Assembly (NCBI GenBank): GCA_024645085.1
Contig: JAHEGN010000006.1
Coordinates: 1-64,000, forward strand
DNA length: 64,000 nt
Source: Rhodobiaceae bacterium
Lineage (GTDB): Bacteria > Pseudomonadota > Alphaproteobacteria > RS24
Reading direction: 5' to 3'
Below the pieces are notes generated by a model that was not told the origin of the DNA, made no database searches, and saw only the letters and a list, made by a program, of their open reading frames with translations. Shown piece after piece: positions 52,365 to 61,649 of this stretch (position 1 is its first letter; each line of letters starts with the position of its first letter). Made by a program: the position numbers and the translations under genes.

Positions 52365-55094
52365 TTATCCGTCAGATTTTTTATTGTCCGTGGCCCCCAA
52401 AGACAGCGATTGCAAAATCGCAAATGGTGAATTCGGATCCGCTTGTTTTTGTCGTTTTGGCGGTGGCGTGGCGGCCTTATTTTGATTGCCAGGCTTTTTG
52501 CCGCCAGCTTGAGCTGGTTTTTTACCCTTGGCCTTATGGGCGCGCCGCGGCGGTTTGGGGCGCCAAAAAATTTGCGCAATCGCCGGTTTATCGTCGGTCG
52601 CATCGCTGTCTGGCGCAGCTTCTGCTACTAGTTCCGCTTCTGGCGCAGGCGTTACCTCATGAGACTGATAACCCAACGCCGTAAGAATTTCTGACAAATC
52701 TGCCGCGCCGCAACCCATGATCGACATCATCTGTTCATTGGCCTGAAACCCTTGGCGGGCTTTATCTGCCTCCAAAAGCGGGCGGATTAAATCGGCGAGG
52801 CGCTCAAGCATATCAAGGCGAATGGCGCGGCTTTTGGTTGTGTAAAATCCGGCGGCGCGATAGATGCGAGGCGGTAAATCTTGACGCGGCACGGATGTTA
52901 GACCAGGGCCAGGCAGAGCGTGTAACAGCGATTGCAAAGCCTCGTTTTGCCGATCGCCTTTTTGTTCTTCAATGAGGGCAATAAGCGCCAAAAGCCGAGC
53001 CGGCGCCGGTTTCAAAAGGGCTGGCAGAAAAACATTATAGGCGCCAAAGCGGACACCCAATTTACGCAATTGGCCGCGCATCGGCTGGTCGAGGCGGCCG
53101 AGAAGGTCGCTGATGTCAGGGCGCGCAATATTGCCCTTATGCTCAACCAATTGAAACGCCAAGCCACGGGCCAGGCCGTCGGGGTCTTTGGCTTCATGCA
53201 AGGCAAAGAGCGGTGCCAAATCGCTGGCAAATTTAGCCCGCAACCATTGGGTCAACCGTGTTTCGGCCGATTGCCGTGCTTCACCATTCAGCGCCTCATC
53301 AGCCAAGAGGCGGGCTTGCGGCAATAAATAGGCCAGATTGGCCGTGTCGCTGTCATCGAGCGGCAAATGCAGCTGCGCGACCACGGCTTGTTGCCAGATA
53401 ATTTCACCAATTTCGGACAGCTCAAAGGCATCATCAGCGGCACTAGCTAATTCTTGGGCGCGAGCACGAAGAGCCTGACTGGCAGCTTTTTCAACCGCCG
53501 CCCGCGCCGTGCCAGCTGGGGCCCCCTGTAAACGCGGGTCTCGTTCGATCCGTAAGCCATTTATTCGCCCCATATACTCTTCCGCCACTAAAATATCTCC
53601 ATTGTCTTCAATCACTGCTGACACATCCTCCCGCCCCTGTAGGCGTTTCATTAATGCCGAGGCTTTGCGGTCAACAAACTGCCCCATTAATTTAACATGT
53701 AGCGCGTCTGATAGCCGGTCTTCAACCGCACGACTTAATTCTTGAAAATGCACTGGGTCTTCCAGCCAATGCGTGCGTTGGGCAATATAGGTCCAACTTC
53801 GGATATGTGACAGCCGCATGGATAATGTGTCCAAATCGCCGTCGCTGCGGTCGCATCGTTCAATACGCTCGGCCAACCAATGTTCGGGCACGACGGTATC
53901 GCGGCGTAAGAAGCTGAATATTTCGCCGATTAATGAACTATGTTCGCCAATGGTGGTTTTGCGGAAGTCTGGAATTTGCGCCACTTCCCATAATTGCCTC
54001 ACACCGGCTTCATCATAGGCCAGATCGCACGTCGTCGGGTCACGGCTCAACAGGCTCAGCGCCTGCATATCGGCGGCAATTGGTGCACGAATCAGACCAT
54101 CGCGCGGCACCGGCCGGTCGAGGCTGGCCAGCAGCTCGGTGATTGAGGCGAAATCAAGATTGGGATTGCGCCACATCAGCCCTTTCACCGGCTCGAATTC
54201 ATGGTTTTCAATTTGCTCGACCAGCGCATCATCTAAAAGGTCCAAGTCGCCGGTTACACCAAAAGTGCCATCTGACTTATGGCGGCCGGCGCGTCCCGCT
54301 ATTTGCGCCAATTCGGCGGGCGATAATTCGCGGTGATGGCGGCCATCGAATTTGCGCCGCTGAGCAAAGGCGACATGATCGACATCCATATTTAGCCCCA
54401 TGCCAATGGCATCTGTGGCAACTAAAAAATCGACCTCGCCGGACTGGTACATGGCCACTTGTGCATTGCGCGTGCGCGGGCTCAAGCCCCCCATAACCAC
54501 GGCTGCTCCGCCGCGTTGTTGGCGCATGATTTCAGCAATTGCATATACATTATCGGCTGAAAACGCCGTCACCGCACTGCGCCGCGGCAGGCGAGAGAGC
54601 TTTTGCGAACCGGCAAAGCTGAGGCGTGAAAAACGCTCGCGACTCTCAATCGTCACCTTATCAAGCAGGCGCGATAAAATAGGGGCCATGGTGCCGGCCC
54701 CCAAAAGCATGGTCTCGGCGGTGCCGCGCGCGTGCAAAATGCGATCGGTGAAAACATGGCCGCGCTCCGGGTCGGCCGCCAATTGGCATTCATCAATGGC
54801 AACAAATTCAACTTGGCGGCTGATTGGCATGGCTTCGGTCGTGCAAATGAAATAGCGCGCATTCGGCGGAAGAATTTTTTCTTCACCAGTAATCAGGGCG
54901 ACGTCTGCCCGATGAATATGACCGAAGTGACCAGCCAAACAACGGTCGTAAACCTCGCGCGCTAAAAGCCGCAATGGCAGGCCAATCATGCCCGATTGAT
55001 GGGCCAACATACGCTCTAAGGCCAAATGGGTTTTACCCGTATTAGTCGGCCCGAGGATAATTCTTAAAGAAGGAGAAAAACCGGTTTTTGACAT
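52365..55094 (-). CDS. SUV3-like RNA helicase (MgpS/DEAD-box family)
   Basis: This 909-residue protein is a superfamily 2 helicase of the SUV3 type. Motif I is LGPTNTGKTHLALE (about 14-27); motif II region reads DECQLAADPERGHVFTDR; GGLSPRTRN, VATDAIGMGLNMDVDHV and QIAGRAGRH give motifs IV-VI. A helical middle part (about 370-800) follows, and the last 100 residues are basic and rich in Lys, Ala and Pro. Mitochondrial SUV3 unwinds RNA for the degradosome. It heads an S4-TerB-fdxA-carD-rpoH run. Upstream lies a 295-base gap. Confidence 0.92.
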   Translation of the reverse strand: MSKTGFSPSLRIILGPTNTGKTHLALERMLAHQSGMIGLPLRLLAREVYDRCLAGHFGHIHRADVALITGEEKILPPNARYFICTTEAMPISRQVEFVAIDECQLAADPERGHVFTDRILHARGTAETMLLGAGTMAPILSRLLDKVTIESRERFSRLSFAGSQKLSRLPRRSAVTAFSADNVYAIAEIMRQQRGGAAVVMGGLSPRTRNAQVAMYQSGEVDFLVATDAIGMGLNMDVDHVAFAQRRKFDGRHHRELSPAELAQIAGRAGRHKSDGTFGVTGDLDLLDDALVEQIENHEFEPVKGLMWRNPNLDFASITELLASLDRPVPRDGLIRAPIAADMQALSLLSRDPTTCDLAYDEAGVRQLWEVAQIPDFRKTTIGEHSSLIGEIFSFLRRDTVVPEHWLAERIERCDRSDGDLDTLSMRLSHIRSWTYIAQRTHWLEDPVHFQELSRAVEDRLSDALHVKLMGQFVDRKASALMKRLQGREDVSAVIEDNGDILVAEEYMGRINGLRIERDPRLQGAPAGTARAAVEKAASQALRARAQELASAADDAFELSEIGEIIWQQAVVAQLHLPLDDSDTANLAYLLPQARLLADEALNGEARQSAETRLTQWLRAKFASDLAPLFALHEAKDPDGLARGLAFQLVEHKGNIARPDISDLLGRLDQPMRGQLRKLGVRFGAYNVFLPALLKPAPARLLALIALIEEQKGDRQNEALQSLLHALPGPGLTSVPRQDLPPRIYRAAGFYTTKSRAIRLDMLERLADLIRPLLEADKARQGFQANEQMMSIMGCGAADLSEILTALGYQSHEVTPAPEAELVAEAAPDSDATDDKPAIAQIFWRPKPPRRAHKAKGKKPAQAGGKKPGNQNKAATPPPKRQKQADPNSPFAILQSLSLGATDNKKSDG

Positions 55095-55149
55095 GACCTT
55101 AACATGGCCAGTTGGGGCACATTAGGCAAGTGGCGTTTCACCAGCGAGG

Positions 55150-55245
55150 CGAATCGCTAGGTTTCGAATCGCAATAATTCTGGGTTTGATGACGGGAATC
55201 AGCAATTTATGAAACATTTATAGAACATAATGTGTCCGAATCGCT
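55150..55245. repeat. Three direct copies of CGAATCGC between helicase and dehydrogenase genes
   Basis: The 295-base gap 55095-55389 carries no gene that I can support. It holds CGAATCGC at 55150-55157, 55165-55172 and 55237-55244; the first and third extend to CGAATCGCT. The first two are 15 bases apart. Placed between divergent starts they could be binding sites for a regulator of the acyl-CoA dehydrogenase, but no regulator gene is adjacent. Confidence 0.4.
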
Positions 55246-55389
55246 GACATAGTAGCCCTTCATGCTTCGTTCACGACTAAATATTGTGTCTGTGAACAGG
55301 CCAAAAAAGCCCTAGAAACATAAATTTTGCGAAAAAGATTGCCAAATGTCTCGCAGCTAGCCATTATTTTTGCCGATAGGGAGAGTTTT

Positions 55390-56664
55390 ATGGATTTTGA
55401 TATTCCGCAGGATATTCAGACTTATTTGGCCGAGCTTGATAAGTTTATTGAAGAACAAATTTTACCGCTGCAAATGCAGGATGATAATAACCGGTTTTTT
55501 GACCATCGTCGCGAACATGCGCGTACCGATTGGGACAATGACGGTCAACCACGTCCGGAATGGGAAGAATTGTTGCGCGAAATGCGCCGACGAGCTGATG
55601 CGGCGGGCCATTTGCGATTTGGTCTACCAAAAGAATATGGCGGGCAGGATGGGTCAAATTTGGCAATGGCCGTTATCCGCGAACATTTTGCTGCCAAGGG
55701 ATTGGGGCTGCACAATGATTTGCAAAATGAAAGTTCGATTGTCGGCAATTTCCCGCAAATTCTCATGTTCCGCGATTTTGGCACGGATGACCAAAAAGAT
55801 GAATTCATCAATGGCATGCTGGCCGGCACTCATCGGGTTGCCTTTGGCCTCACTGAACCTGATCACGGGTCGGATGCGACCTGGATGGAAACCCGCGCTG
55901 TGCCGGAAACCCGGGACGGCGTCGATGGTTGGTTGATTAATGGGCAAAAAATGTGGACCACCGGCATGCACGTTGCCAATTATGCGATGATCTTTGCCCG
56001 CACTTCTGGTGACGACGGGGCAGCGAAAGGCATTAGCTGTCTATTGGTGCCAAGTGCAACGCCGGGCTTTGAAGTTGAAGAATATTTATGGACTTTCAAC
56101 ATGCCAACCGATCATCCACGGATTTCTCTGACAAATGTCTGGGTGCCCAATAGTGCGATGTTTGGCCCAGCCGAAAATGGCTTGATGTTGGCGCAGCATT
56201 TCGTCCATGAAAACCGTATCCGCCAAGCCGCTTCTGGCGTTGGCGCAGCGCAATATTGCATCAATGAGAGCGTCGCCTATGCCAAGCAGCGCAAGCCTTT
56301 TGGCAAGCCTCTGGCGGTTAATCAGGCGATTCAGTTTCCGCTGACCGAATTGCACACAGAATGCGAAATGATCCGCAATCTGGTTTATAAAACAGCGGCG
56401 CAAATGGATAAAATGTCGAAACCAGATGTCGCCATTCATTTGTCTGATAAAGTTTCTATGTGTAATTACCGCGCCAATCGTCTGGTCTGTAATGCGGCTG
56501 ATCAAGCCATGCAAGTGCATGGTGGTTTGGGCTATTCGCGGCATAAACCATTTGAACATATTTACCGCCATCACCGACGCTATCGGATTACCGAAGGGTC
56601 GGAAGAAATTCAAATTCGCAAAGTTGCGGGAACCTTATTTGGCTTCCTTGGCCCCAATAAATAG
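55390..56664 (+). CDS. Acyl-CoA dehydrogenase
   Basis: This 424-residue acyl-CoA dehydrogenase has FGLTEPDHGSDATWMET, INGQKMWTTGMH, FVHENRIRQAASGVGAAQYC and the catalytic base position E402 in ITEGSEEIQIRK. It fits a common proteobacterial family with the RRRADAAGHLRFGLPKEYGG signature. ATG 55390 follows AGGGAGAG; the frame is open 63 bases further upstream without a site. A PaaI-like thioesterase follows 8 bases after the stop, so the two are probably a unit. Confidence 0.93.
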   Translation: MDFDIPQDIQTYLAELDKFIEEQILPLQMQDDNNRFFDHRREHARTDWDNDGQPRPEWEELLREMRRRADAAGHLRFGLPKEYGGQDGSNLAMAVIREHFAAKGLGLHNDLQNESSIVGNFPQILMFRDFGTDDQKDEFINGMLAGTHRVAFGLTEPDHGSDATWMETRAVPETRDGVDGWLINGQKMWTTGMHVANYAMIFARTSGDDGAAKGISCLLVPSATPGFEVEEYLWTFNMPTDHPRISLTNVWVPNSAMFGPAENGLMLAQHFVHENRIRQAASGVGAAQYCINESVAYAKQRKPFGKPLAVNQAIQFPLTELHTECEMIRNLVYKTAAQMDKMSKPDVAIHLSDKVSMCNYRANRLVCNAADQAMQVHGGLGYSRHKPFEHIYRHHRRYRITEGSEEIQIRKVAGTLFGFLGPNK

Positions 56665-56672
56665 GCGCCGCC

Positions 56673-57107
56673 ATGTCTATTCCTGAGGGCTGGGAGCTGC
56701 TCGATATTGGCAAGCGTCTGGGCAATGATAAGCCAGATTTCATGAGCCATATTGGGCCGCTTTACACGCGCGACAATGGCGATATGCCGCAAATCGGCTT
56801 TGAGGTATTGCCGCATATGTGCAATCCGATGGGCATTTGCCACGGCGGCATGATGATGACGATTATGGATACCGGACTAGCCTTTATTTTGCACGCCGCC
56901 CTTGATGGCGCGCAATTTACCCCGTCAGTGAGTTTTAATTTCGACTTTTTGGCACCGGGTAAATTGGGCACATGGCTGGAAACCAGTGGCACGTGTAAAC
57001 GCACCACCAAGCGCACCGGATTCGTCAGCGGGCTATTGAATGGGCCCGATGGGCCGGTGATGAGCGGTAGCGGCATCTTCAAAATCACCAATCAGAAGAT
57101 TTCTTGA
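56673..57107 (+). CDS. PaaI-type hotdog thioesterase
   Basis: This 144-residue hotdog-fold protein has the family core CHGGMMMTIMDTGLA in the long helix and a PSVSFNFDFLAPGKLGTWLETSG strand pair. Such enzymes hydrolyse acyl-CoA thioesters, often to recover CoA from dead-end products. It follows the dehydrogenase by 8 bases with no obvious ribosome site of its own, pointing to coupled translation. Confidence 0.88.
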   Translation: MSIPEGWELLDIGKRLGNDKPDFMSHIGPLYTRDNGDMPQIGFEVLPHMCNPMGICHGGMMMTIMDTGLAFILHAALDGAQFTPSVSFNFDFLAPGKLGTWLETSGTCKRTTKRTGFVSGLLNGPDGPVMSGSGIFKITNQKIS

Positions 57108-57157
57108 GCAAATAAGGCTGATTTGGCCGATTATCGTCAATCAAAGTGAAAACCTGC

Positions 57158-57186
57158 TTGACGCTGCGAGGGCATTTTTCTATATC
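57158..57186 (+). promoter_or_regulatory. Probable promoter of rpmB
   Basis: TTGACG (57158-57163) and TATATC (57181-57186) are exactly 17 bases apart, 79 bases upstream of the rpmB ATG. With a start near 57193 the leader would be about 72 bases and contain a short GGCAA/TTGCC hairpin (57205-57217) followed by a T-rich stretch. Confidence 0.65.
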
Positions 57187-57265
57187 AAGGGCTTGAATGG
57201 CGAGGGCAAACCTTGCCTGCTTTATTTTTGGGTGCCAGCACCCTGCAATTAAACGGAGAGTGACC

Positions 57266-57559
57266 ATGTCACGAGTATGTGAACTGACAGGCAAAGGCGT
57301 GATGAGCGGCAATAATGTGAGCCACGCGTTGAACAGAACGCGGCGGCGTTTTCTGCCGAATTTGCAGCAAGTAAGCCTGCCAAGCGAAATTTTGGGTCGC
57401 GCCCTTCGTTTCCGTATTAGCACGCATGCGCTGCGCTCAGTTGAGCATCGCGGCGGCATTGACGCATTTTTGTTGAATGCAGCTGACAAACAATTGTCAT
57501 CCAAAGCACTGAAGCTGAAAAAGCAGGTGCTGGCGAAAACAGAAACCGTTTCTGCTTAA
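57266..57559 (+). CDS. rpmB: 50S ribosomal protein L28
   Basis: A 97-residue L28 with [20 protein letters not shown] and [11 protein letters not shown], the classic signature. ATG 57266 follows GGAGAG by 5 bases; the same frame is open upstream but outside the family length. A promoter and a strong terminator frame it as a single-gene unit. The rpmB-cobT-cobS order is a familiar alphaproteobacterial neighbourhood. Confidence 0.97.
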   Translation: MSRVCELTGKGVMSGNNVSHALNRTRRRFLPNLQQVSLPSEILGRALRFRISTHALRSVEHRGGIDAFLLNAADKQLSSKALKLKKQVLAKTETVSA

Positions 57560-57580
57560 TTTTATAAATTTAGTGACGTT

Positions 57581-57608
57581 AAAAAGCCGGTCGCAAGATC
57601 GGCTTTTT
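57581..57608. terminator. Bidirectional terminator between rpmB and cobT
   Basis: A 12-bp stem (57581-57592 with 57597-57608, one G-T) with a GCAA tetraloop and A/T runs on both sides. It ends rpmB on the plus strand and lies 3 bases beyond the cobT stop on the minus strand. Confidence 0.85.
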
Positions 57609-57610
57609 TA

Positions 57611-59560
57611 TTATCTGCCAGCTCCGCGAACCGGCGTAGCGGCGGTGCGTACACCTCGGCTAGCGCCGCCAACACTCGGCGCTTGGCCTCGTGAACTGCC
57701 AGCTTTTAAGGCGCCAGTATTCATGCCTTTAACGTTCTTTTTATCGCCTTCTTCGTCGAATAATTCGGCCAATTTATCGGTCATGGCGCCGCCCAATTGT
57801 TCGGCGTCGACAATGGTGACAGCACGCCGATAATAGCGCGTCACATCATGGCCAATACCAATCGCCATAAGTTCGACCGGTGATTGGGTTTCGATATCTT
57901 CAATGACATTGCGCAAATGTTTTTCCAAATAATTGCCGGCATTCACACTCAACGTGCTGTCATCAACGGGCGCCCCATCCGAGATAACCATGAGGATGCG
58001 GCGCTGCTCAGGCCGCGCCAATAGCCGATTATGGGCCCAAATAAGCGCCTCACCATCAATGTTTTCTTTCAGCAGGCCCTCGCGCATCATCAGGCCGAGG
58101 TTGCGCCGTGCGCGCCGCCACGGGGCGTCGGCTGATTTGTAAATTATGTGCCGTAAATCATTCAAGCGACCAGGGTGGCCGGGCTTGCCATTGGCCATCC
58201 AGATTTCACGCGCTTGGCCACCTTTCCAGGCGCGGGTGGTGAAGCCAAGAATCTCGGTCTTCACATTGCAACGCTCCAGCGTGCGTGCGAGAATATCAGC
58301 GCTCATCGCCGCCACAGTAATCGGACGCCCGCGCATTGAGCCGGAATTATCAATCAATAGCGTGACCACTGTATCGCGGAATTTGGTGTCGCTTTCCATT
58401 TTATAGGACAGCGGTTGCATCGGATCCATAATGATGCGCGACAGACGCGCTGGGTCGAGATAACCCTCTTCGAGGTCAAATTCCCAATTGCGGTTTTGCT
58501 TGGCTTGCAAGCGGCGCTGCAACCGATTTGCCAAGCGCGACACCACGCCTTGCATTTGCTGCAATTGCTGGTCGAGATAGGCGCGCAAACGCGTCAATTC
58601 TTCAATGTCGCATAATTCTTCCGCTTCAATGGTCTCGTCGAATTTCGACGTATAAACATTGTAAGCAGATTTTTCTGGGTTCAGTGCACCATCGGGGGCA
58701 TAGGGTTGGGCCGCTTCACCGGCTTCCTCGCCATCGCTTTCGCCGTCGACTTCCTCGCCATCCATTTGCACGGTGGTCTCGTCGCCTTCTTCCATTTCGG
58801 CGTCACCAAGCTCCATGTCATCGGCCGACATGCCTTCTTGGCTCTCGGCTTGACCACCTTCGCCCTCTTGCGGGCCGTCTTCGCCGTCTTGGCCGTCGCC
58901 TTCTTCGCCGTCGCCTTGTTCGCTCTCAGAGCCGGAGCTGGTCAGGCCGAGATCGGCGAGAATATCGCGGGTTAAATTGGCAAAGGCCTGTTGGTCGTCA
59001 ATGGCCGATTCAAGCTTGCCAAGATTGTCACCGGCGCGCTCATCAATCCATGCCCGCCAAGCGGCAACCACGCCTTCAGCCGAAGTCGGCGGGGCGATGC
59101 CGGTGAGGCGCTCGCGGACCATAAAGCCCAGCGCTTCTTCAAGCGGAGCGTCATCGCGTGTCATATTGGCGCGATAGCCTAATTTTTGGCAGCGCGTGTC
59201 ATGCATATGTTGAATATTGGCTGCAATGCCGGCCATGTCGCGCGCGCCAATCGACTCGCAACGGGCCATTTCTGCGGCGTCAAATGGTGCCCGCGCTTCG
59301 CTTTCACTGGGCGCCAAACGGTTGCTGATGTCAGCATTATGATGCGCCAATTTGAGAGCGAAACTATCCGATTGACCACGCACATTTTGCTTATCGGCGA
59401 GCGGCAAATCGCGCGCTGGTTGCGGCAGGCGCGCCCGAAGGCCGTTCAGGCTCGGGGTTTCCGAACCAAAACTGACAACCAGTTCGCTTTCATCCGCAAT
59501 CGACCGCATGGTCTGTGTGAGCGCACGTTTGAAATCTTCTACGGGGCTGGTTTCGCTCAT
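57611..59560 (-). CDS. cobT: Aerobic cobaltochelatase subunit CobT
   Basis: CobT with CobS forms the AAA+/MIDAS chaperone complex that drives CobN to insert cobalt into hydrogenobyrinate diamide. The 649-residue protein has an N-terminal domain, a very acidic Glu/Asp/Gly-rich linker (about 215-295) and a C-terminal von Willebrand A domain with [13 protein letters not shown] and [12 protein letters not shown]. CobN is not in the window. It follows cobS by 9 bases on the same strand. Confidence 0.95.
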   Translation of the reverse strand: MSETSPVEDFKRALTQTMRSIADESELVVSFGSETPSLNGLRARLPQPARDLPLADKQNVRGQSDSFALKLAHHNADISNRLAPSESEARAPFDAAEMARCESIGARDMAGIAANIQHMHDTRCQKLGYRANMTRDDAPLEEALGFMVRERLTGIAPPTSAEGVVAAWRAWIDERAGDNLGKLESAIDDQQAFANLTRDILADLGLTSSGSESEQGDGEEGDGQDGEDGPQEGEGGQAESQEGMSADDMELGDAEMEEGDETTVQMDGEEVDGESDGEEAGEAAQPYAPDGALNPEKSAYNVYTSKFDETIEAEELCDIEELTRLRAYLDQQLQQMQGVVSRLANRLQRRLQAKQNRNWEFDLEEGYLDPARLSRIIMDPMQPLSYKMESDTKFRDTVVTLLIDNSGSMRGRPITVAAMSADILARTLERCNVKTEILGFTTRAWKGGQAREIWMANGKPGHPGRLNDLRHIIYKSADAPWRRARRNLGLMMREGLLKENIDGEALIWAHNRLLARPEQRRILMVISDGAPVDDSTLSVNAGNYLEKHLRNVIEDIETQSPVELMAIGIGHDVTRYYRRAVTIVDAEQLGGAMTDKLAELFDEEGDKKNVKGMNTGALKAGSSRGQAPSVGGASRGVRTAATPVRGAGR

Positions 59561-59569
59561 ATAGTCGCC

Positions 59570-60589
59570 TTAATTACTGGCCAGAACGCTAATCGCGCTG
59601 TCGGGCAAGTCATCGCCGAGACAACGCTGGTAAAATTCGGCCACAGTGGCGCGTTCCAATTCGTCGCATTTGTTCAAGAAAGTGACTTGGAAGGCAAAGC
59701 CAATATCGCCAAAAATAGCGGCGTTCTCGGCCCATGTCAGCACGGTACGTGGGCTCATCACGGTCGAGATATCGCCATTGATAAAGCTCGAACGCGTGAG
59801 GTCGGCAACCCGCACCATGGCGTTGATTTTCTCGCGCCCCTCAGCCCCTTCATAACCTAAGGCTTTGGCGTGGACGATGTCAGTTTCGCGCTCAATCGGC
59901 AGATAGTTCAGCGTGGTGACAATATTCCAACGGTCCATTTGGCCTTGGTTGATTTGCTGGGTGCCGTGATACAGGCCGGATGTGTCGCCCAAACCAATCG
60001 TATTGGTGGTGGCAAACATACGGAAGCCAGCATGTGGGCGGATAACTTTGTTTTGGTCGAGCAGGGTCAGTTTACCAGCGACTTCGAGCACACGCTGAAT
60101 CACGAACATCACATCAGGGCGACCCGCATCATATTCATCAAACACCAAAGCCACTGGGTTTTGCAGCGCCCAAGGCAACATGCCTTCTTGGAATTGGGTG
60201 ACTTGTTTACCGTCTTTCAAGACAATCGCGTCTTTACCGACCAAATCAATACGGCTGACATGGCTGTCGAGATTGACGCGCACACATGGCCAGTTCAACC
60301 GTGCCGCGACTTGTTCAATATGTGTCGATTTACCTGTGCCGTGATAGCCCTGCACCATCACCCGACGATTATGGGCGAAACCGGCAAGTAGAGCCATTGT
60401 GGTGTTTTTGTCGAACAAATAATCTTCGTCCAAATCCGGCACATATTGGCTGGCTTCGGAAAAAGCAGGCACTTGCATATCAATATCAACGCCAAAAACC
60501 TCGCGCGCCGAAACTTGCGTGTCCGGCATATCGGGCATTGGCCCCTGGTGGTCTTGCGCGTTTGTATTGGCTTTTACAGCTTCACTCAT
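59570..60589 (-). CDS. cobS: Aerobic cobaltochelatase subunit CobS
   Basis: CobS is the AAA+ ATPase of the cobalt insertion complex. The 339-residue protein has Walker [10 protein letters not shown] (81-89), Walker [14 protein letters not shown], sensor [13 protein letters not shown] and the C-terminal helical domain. It is tightly linked to cobT and follows the J-domain gene by 66 bases. Presence of cobST fits a B12-using metabolism. Confidence 0.96.
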   Translation of the reverse strand: MSEAVKANTNAQDHQGPMPDMPDTQVSAREVFGVDIDMQVPAFSEASQYVPDLDEDYLFDKNTTMALLAGFAHNRRVMVQGYHGTGKSTHIEQVAARLNWPCVRVNLDSHVSRIDLVGKDAIVLKDGKQVTQFQEGMLPWALQNPVALVFDEYDAGRPDVMFVIQRVLEVAGKLTLLDQNKVIRPHAGFRMFATTNTIGLGDTSGLYHGTQQINQGQMDRWNIVTTLNYLPIERETDIVHAKALGYEGAEGREKINAMVRVADLTRSSFINGDISTVMSPRTVLTWAENAAIFGDIGFAFQVTFLNKCDELERATVAEFYQRCLGDDLPDSAISVLASN

Positions 60590-60655
60590 AACTTTCTCCC
60601 GATTGCCGCGCCTGCGGCCTTAAAATGAATTGCAAGTGGTAGCAAAAATAGATGA

Positions 60656-61240
60656 CTAACAAAAGCCAGAAGCTTTTAGATAATCATGCGCTTGGATGGT
60701 CTTTTGCAATTGGGTTTCATATTTCCTCTCGCCACCATTGGCGTCAGGGTGATATTTTTTGACCAAAAGCTTATAGCGTTTGCGCACATCTTCTGGCGTA
60801 GCCGACGCTTCGAGGTCGAGGATTTCCAGCGCCCGTTTTTGGCCGGTTGATACACGCGGCGCGCGGCGGGTCTCGCCTTTAATTGGGCCAGCATGGTTCA
60901 TGATTTCAAGCGGGTCATCAAATTGCCAATCGCCTTCTTTGATGCCTTTGGCGCGGCGTGTGCCCATTGACCATGTAGGCCGGTGGCCGGTTGAGGCGGC
61001 GCGGCGATAGTTTTCAATATCGTCGTCCGACATGCCCTCAAAAAAATCATAGCTTTTGTTATATTCGCGAATATGAGCAAAGCAGAATGTGCGTTTGCCC
61101 TGCTCGCCCGGACTGGCAGGGGCAGGGTAACCGGCTTTTTCGTCACAAGCCGGCCAGTCGCATTTCTTTTCTGCTTTGACAATAGTTTCTGTGCGCTTGG
61201 AAGCGCGGATACTGTCAAAATATTTCGAATTCAAGTTCAT
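60656..61240 (-). CDS. J-domain protein with N-terminal Cys/His site
   Basis: This 194-residue protein ends in a J domain (about 135-192) with HPD at 164-166 (KKYHPDANGG), so it should stimulate an Hsp70. The N-terminal half has C27, C32, C53 and H56 (KCDWPACDEKAGYP and FCFAHIREYN), a plausible zinc site. The family is usual beside cobS-cobT and bolA in alphaproteobacteria, but its client is unknown. It is divergent from bolA. Confidence 0.88.
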   Translation of the reverse strand: MNLNSKYFDSIRASKRTETIVKAEKKCDWPACDEKAGYPAPASPGEQGKRTFCFAHIREYNKSYDFFEGMSDDDIENYRRAASTGHRPTWSMGTRRAKGIKEGDWQFDDPLEIMNHAGPIKGETRRAPRVSTGQKRALEILDLEASATPEDVRKRYKLLVKKYHPDANGGERKYETQLQKTIQAHDYLKASGFC

Positions 61241-61353
61241 GCGGTCATCATAAATTGGTAAAAAAAAATTGTATCAGAAAAACGCATGGTTTAGTGCTTC
61301 TTCTGAGCCTTGATATACGCCAAATACAAGCAAAATCAAATAGGAGTTCGAAG

Positions 61354-61632
61354 ATGGTTCGCGAGACACTGATTGAAAAACTGACAACAGCCTTTGCGCC
61401 ATCGCATTTAGAGGTTATTGACGAGTCGCATTTGCACGCTGGCCATAGTGGCACACGGCCTGAAGGGGAGACCCATTTTCGTGTGAAAATCACGTCAGAA
61501 GCCTTTGTTGGCCAGCCCCGATTGGCCCGCCAACGCGCCGTTATGGAGCTGCTGAGTGACGAACTGGCTGGCCCGGTTCACGCGCTGGCGATGAAGCTAA
61601 AAACCCCTGAAGAGGCGGCGTCTGAAGCCTAA
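61354..61632 (+). CDS. bolA: BolA-family protein
   Basis: A 92-residue BolA protein: IEKLTTAFAPSHLEVIDESHLHAGHSG holds the class motif and HFRVKITSEAFVGQPRLARQRAVMELL the rest. BolA proteins act with monothiol glutaredoxins in iron-sulfur handling and stress. ATG 61354 follows AGGAG by 7 bases; the open frame upstream has no support. Convergent with the CNNM gene 17 bases away. Confidence 0.94.
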   Translation: MVRETLIEKLTTAFAPSHLEVIDESHLHAGHSGTRPEGETHFRVKITSEAFVGQPRLARQRAVMELLSDELAGPVHALAMKLKTPEEAASEA

Positions 61633-61649
61633 AGGCGCATAGGTAGAGG

